Below, piece by piece: positions 4,612 to 6,146 of a stretch of 6,146 bases of DNA. This DNA comes from CAYMSF01 sp964542255. GTDB lineage: Bacteria; Verrucomicrobiota; Lentisphaeria; Victivallales; Victivallaceae. The stretch lies in assembly GCA_964542255.1 (NCBI GenBank), contig CAZITV010000138.1, positions 1-6,146 on the forward strand, written 5' to 3'. A program made the position numbers and the translations under genes. The notes beneath the pieces are model-generated. The model was not told the DNA's origin, made no database searches, and saw only the letters and a program-made list of their open reading frames with translations. Each line of letters begins with the position of its first letter. Position 1 is the stretch's first letter.

Positions 4612-6146
4612 CTATTGCTTATTTGCAATATATGCCGTATACAGCCTGGCGTCTTCGGGACGAATTCCATCGAATTGAATATCCAGACGAACACGGCCAT
4701 GTTTTTTCATCAGAGTTGCTGTCCCTTTCCAAAGCACCGGGACGCGCAGTCCGTTTTGCGTAACGATTGCGGCATCAGCATCGCTACAACCGTGGACAGG
4801 TCTGAATCCTTCATCTACCAAGCTGATCCGCAGACTGGTGTGCTCCCCAAGGCCGTCGACATTTACGTACACATTCGCTTCCCCGTCAGTAATCTGGATT
4901 GGACATGTGATAACGCGATGCGGCTGACGCGCTCCGCTGTCGAGGCAACCCGGACCATTATTGAACGGGCGAAACGCGCTCAGAGAGCCAAAGCGGTCAC
5001 GCGGCCAAGAATTCATGAAAACTCCAGCTCCTTCAAAGCTGCGCCAGCACGAGTACCAGTACATCGTTCGATCCCCATGGTTAATCATGCCTTGTCCCTG
5101 GGAAAGTGCCGGGGCAAAACCCAAAACGTTCCCTTCCGCCTCGCGTGCATTGATAAAAACAAATCCAGGAATCGGTTCATGAAAGTGCAAGGAGTCATGG
5201 GAGATCGCCAAACCTAAGTCCATACTGACGAAGCGCCGGTCGCGTGAGTTGTGTCCGTTCCATATGCCGTAAATGCCCAGAATGACATTGCCCCGGTTCC
5301 ACATGGCAGCGCCCAAATGCACTTCTCTTTCATGATTTACATCTTCAATGTTCGAGGGTCCGGAAAGATCGGATGAGGCAATATTGAGCCCCATCGCAGA
5401 CACGGGGGACCAGTGGTCGAAATCCGATGAGGCAAATGTGCAAAGGCAGCGGATTTTGTTCTTTGTGTGTGGCCAGGAAGGCTGCTGCCCGTTCAAATAA
5501 TAAATTTCACGGTGCTTGGTGATTCCCGACATTTCGAGACAAGTTCCCAACGGGTTATGGGGTGAAAGAGTCCAGCGAATTCCATCTGGACTGAAGGCGG
5601 CACCCCAGTAAATGGGGCTGCCTAAGCGTTTGCGAAGTTCAGGATCGGACGAGACACCTTCAAAAATCATTTTGAATCGACGTGCAGGATCGGGATCTTC
5701 CGGCTCGTGCAGGATTACAGCCCCGGACAATTGTTCATCCATGGCAGGGAATTCCACAATGTTATTGTGTTTAGAGCCGTTGAACTCTGTCAAGCCAAGA
5801 TCAGGTTTTTCCCATGCCCTGCCGTCGCGACTGGTGGCATAGCACATCCGATATACTTTGCATTCGCGATTGCCCCATTCGCTCCTATCTCCGCAGTTAC
5901 CCTGATACCACATGTGAAATGTATCGGCGATTTTAATAGTCGTTCCGTAATAGTGAAGGTGCTCATCGTGAGATCCGGGCTGGCCTGCCGGCAGGACAAT
6001 AGACCCGCGACCGCCATTGAGATGCACTTCTAAAAACGAGCGGAATGGAAAAGCACGGTCGTCGAAAGCAAAAAGCACGGCCTCTTCAAGTGGAACCGGA
6101 TCTGGCAGTGTTGGCAACAGGATATTCGCAACTGTTGCAGCAGTTA
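4612..6146 (-). CDS. GH43/GH32-like five-bladed propeller protein, 5'-incomplete
   Basis: The frame ends at a TAG (4614-4612) and is open to the right edge, so the true start probably lies outside the window. Within it the only candidates near the N-terminus are TTG 6117 and CTG 6120, neither with a Shine-Dalgarno. Residues below are numbered from TTG 6117 (501 residues). The sequence has repeated Asp-box-like turns of the type 'S.DG..W..P': SRDGRAWEKPDLGL (96-109), SPDGIRWTLSPHNP (176-189), SSDFDHWSPVSAMGL (230-244) and SHDSLHFHEPIPG (306-318). Other segments fit the same fold: HYYGTTIKIADTFHMWYQGN (55-74), ARRFKMIFEG (145-154) and MYWYSCW (352-358). This pattern is that of the five-bladed propeller of the GH43/GH32/GH117-type superfamily. 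A C-terminal beta-sandwich-like part follows (about 395-501), ending GRVRLDIQFDG and DARLYTAYI. The likely role is hydrolysis of a glycosidic bond or binding of a polysaccharide. A signal peptide cannot be judged because the N-terminus is missing. Substrate and catalytic residues are not assigned with confidence; Asp51 in SHDEHLHYYG is one candidate. Confidence 0.85.
   Translation of the reverse strand, partial: TAATVANILLPTLPDPVPLEEAVLFAFDDRAFPFRSFLEVHLNGGRGSIVLPAGQPGSHDEHLHYYGTTIKIADTFHMWYQGNCGDRSEWGNRECKVYRMCYATSRDGRAWEKPDLGLTEFNGSKHNNIVEFPAMDEQLSGAVILHEPEDPDPARRFKMIFEGVSSDPELRKRLGSPIYWGAAFSPDGIRWTLSPHNPLGTCLEMSGITKHREIYYLNGQQPSWPHTKNKIRCLCTFASSDFDHWSPVSAMGLNIASSDLSGPSNIEDVNHEREVHLGAAMWNRGNVILGIYGIWNGHNSRDRRFVSMDLGLAISHDSLHFHEPIPGFVFINAREAEGNVLGFAPALSQGQGMINHGDRTMYWYSCWRSFEGAGVFMNSWPRDRFGSLSAFRPFNNGPGCLDSGARQPHRVITCPIQITDGEANVYVNVDGLGEHTSLRISLVDEGFRPVHGCSDADAAIVTQNGLRVPVLWKGTATLMKKHGRVRLDIQFDGIRPEDARLYTAYIANKQ

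Noticed and set aside
4615..5217. A 200-codon open frame on the plus strand, antisense to the glycosidase-like gene
   Set aside because: It lies wholly within the well-supported propeller gene, and its translation has no domain-like pattern or ribosome binding site. It is a shadow of the opposite strand.

Overview
All genes in this 6,146-base window lie on the minus strand, so transcription runs from right to left. The window looks like a fragment of a carbohydrate or sugar-acid utilisation cluster from a free-living or gut bacterium. The protein types suggest the PVC group (Lentisphaerae, Kiritimatiellae or Planctomycetes): a glycosidase-like five-bladed propeller protein, an RraA-family protein, secreted proteins with no obvious family, and a large beta-propeller protein. 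That placement is inferred from gene content; the window has no rRNA or other marker gene.

In the direction of transcription, the first gene is a GH43/GH32-like propeller protein (6146 to 4612) whose reading frame is still open at the right edge. A 136-base AT-rich gap follows. Next are an RraA/HMG-aldolase-like protein (4475 to 3744) and, 16 bases later, an unrecognised secreted protein of 302 residues (3727 to 2819). After a 133-base AT-rich gap comes an 832-residue protein (2685 to 187) in which I count fourteen propeller-type repeats, in two sets of seven. Thirteen bases later begins a secreted protein (173 to 1) that is cut by the left edge. Its last visible residues resemble the start of the DUF4838/alpha-glucuronidase-type N-terminal domain.

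The two short gaps (16 and 13 bases), each holding a Shine-Dalgarno sequence, support at least two co-transcribed pairs. The longer gaps leave room for promoters, but no strong promoter or terminator is visible. A plausible joint role is release of sugars or uronic acids outside the cell (the propeller glycosidase and the secreted proteins), with cleavage of a keto-acid intermediate in the cytoplasm (the RraA-like protein). No transporter, regulator, kinase or dehydratase is present to confirm this, and no substrate can be named. There are no RNA genes, mobile elements, CRISPR arrays or insertion sequences that I can see.
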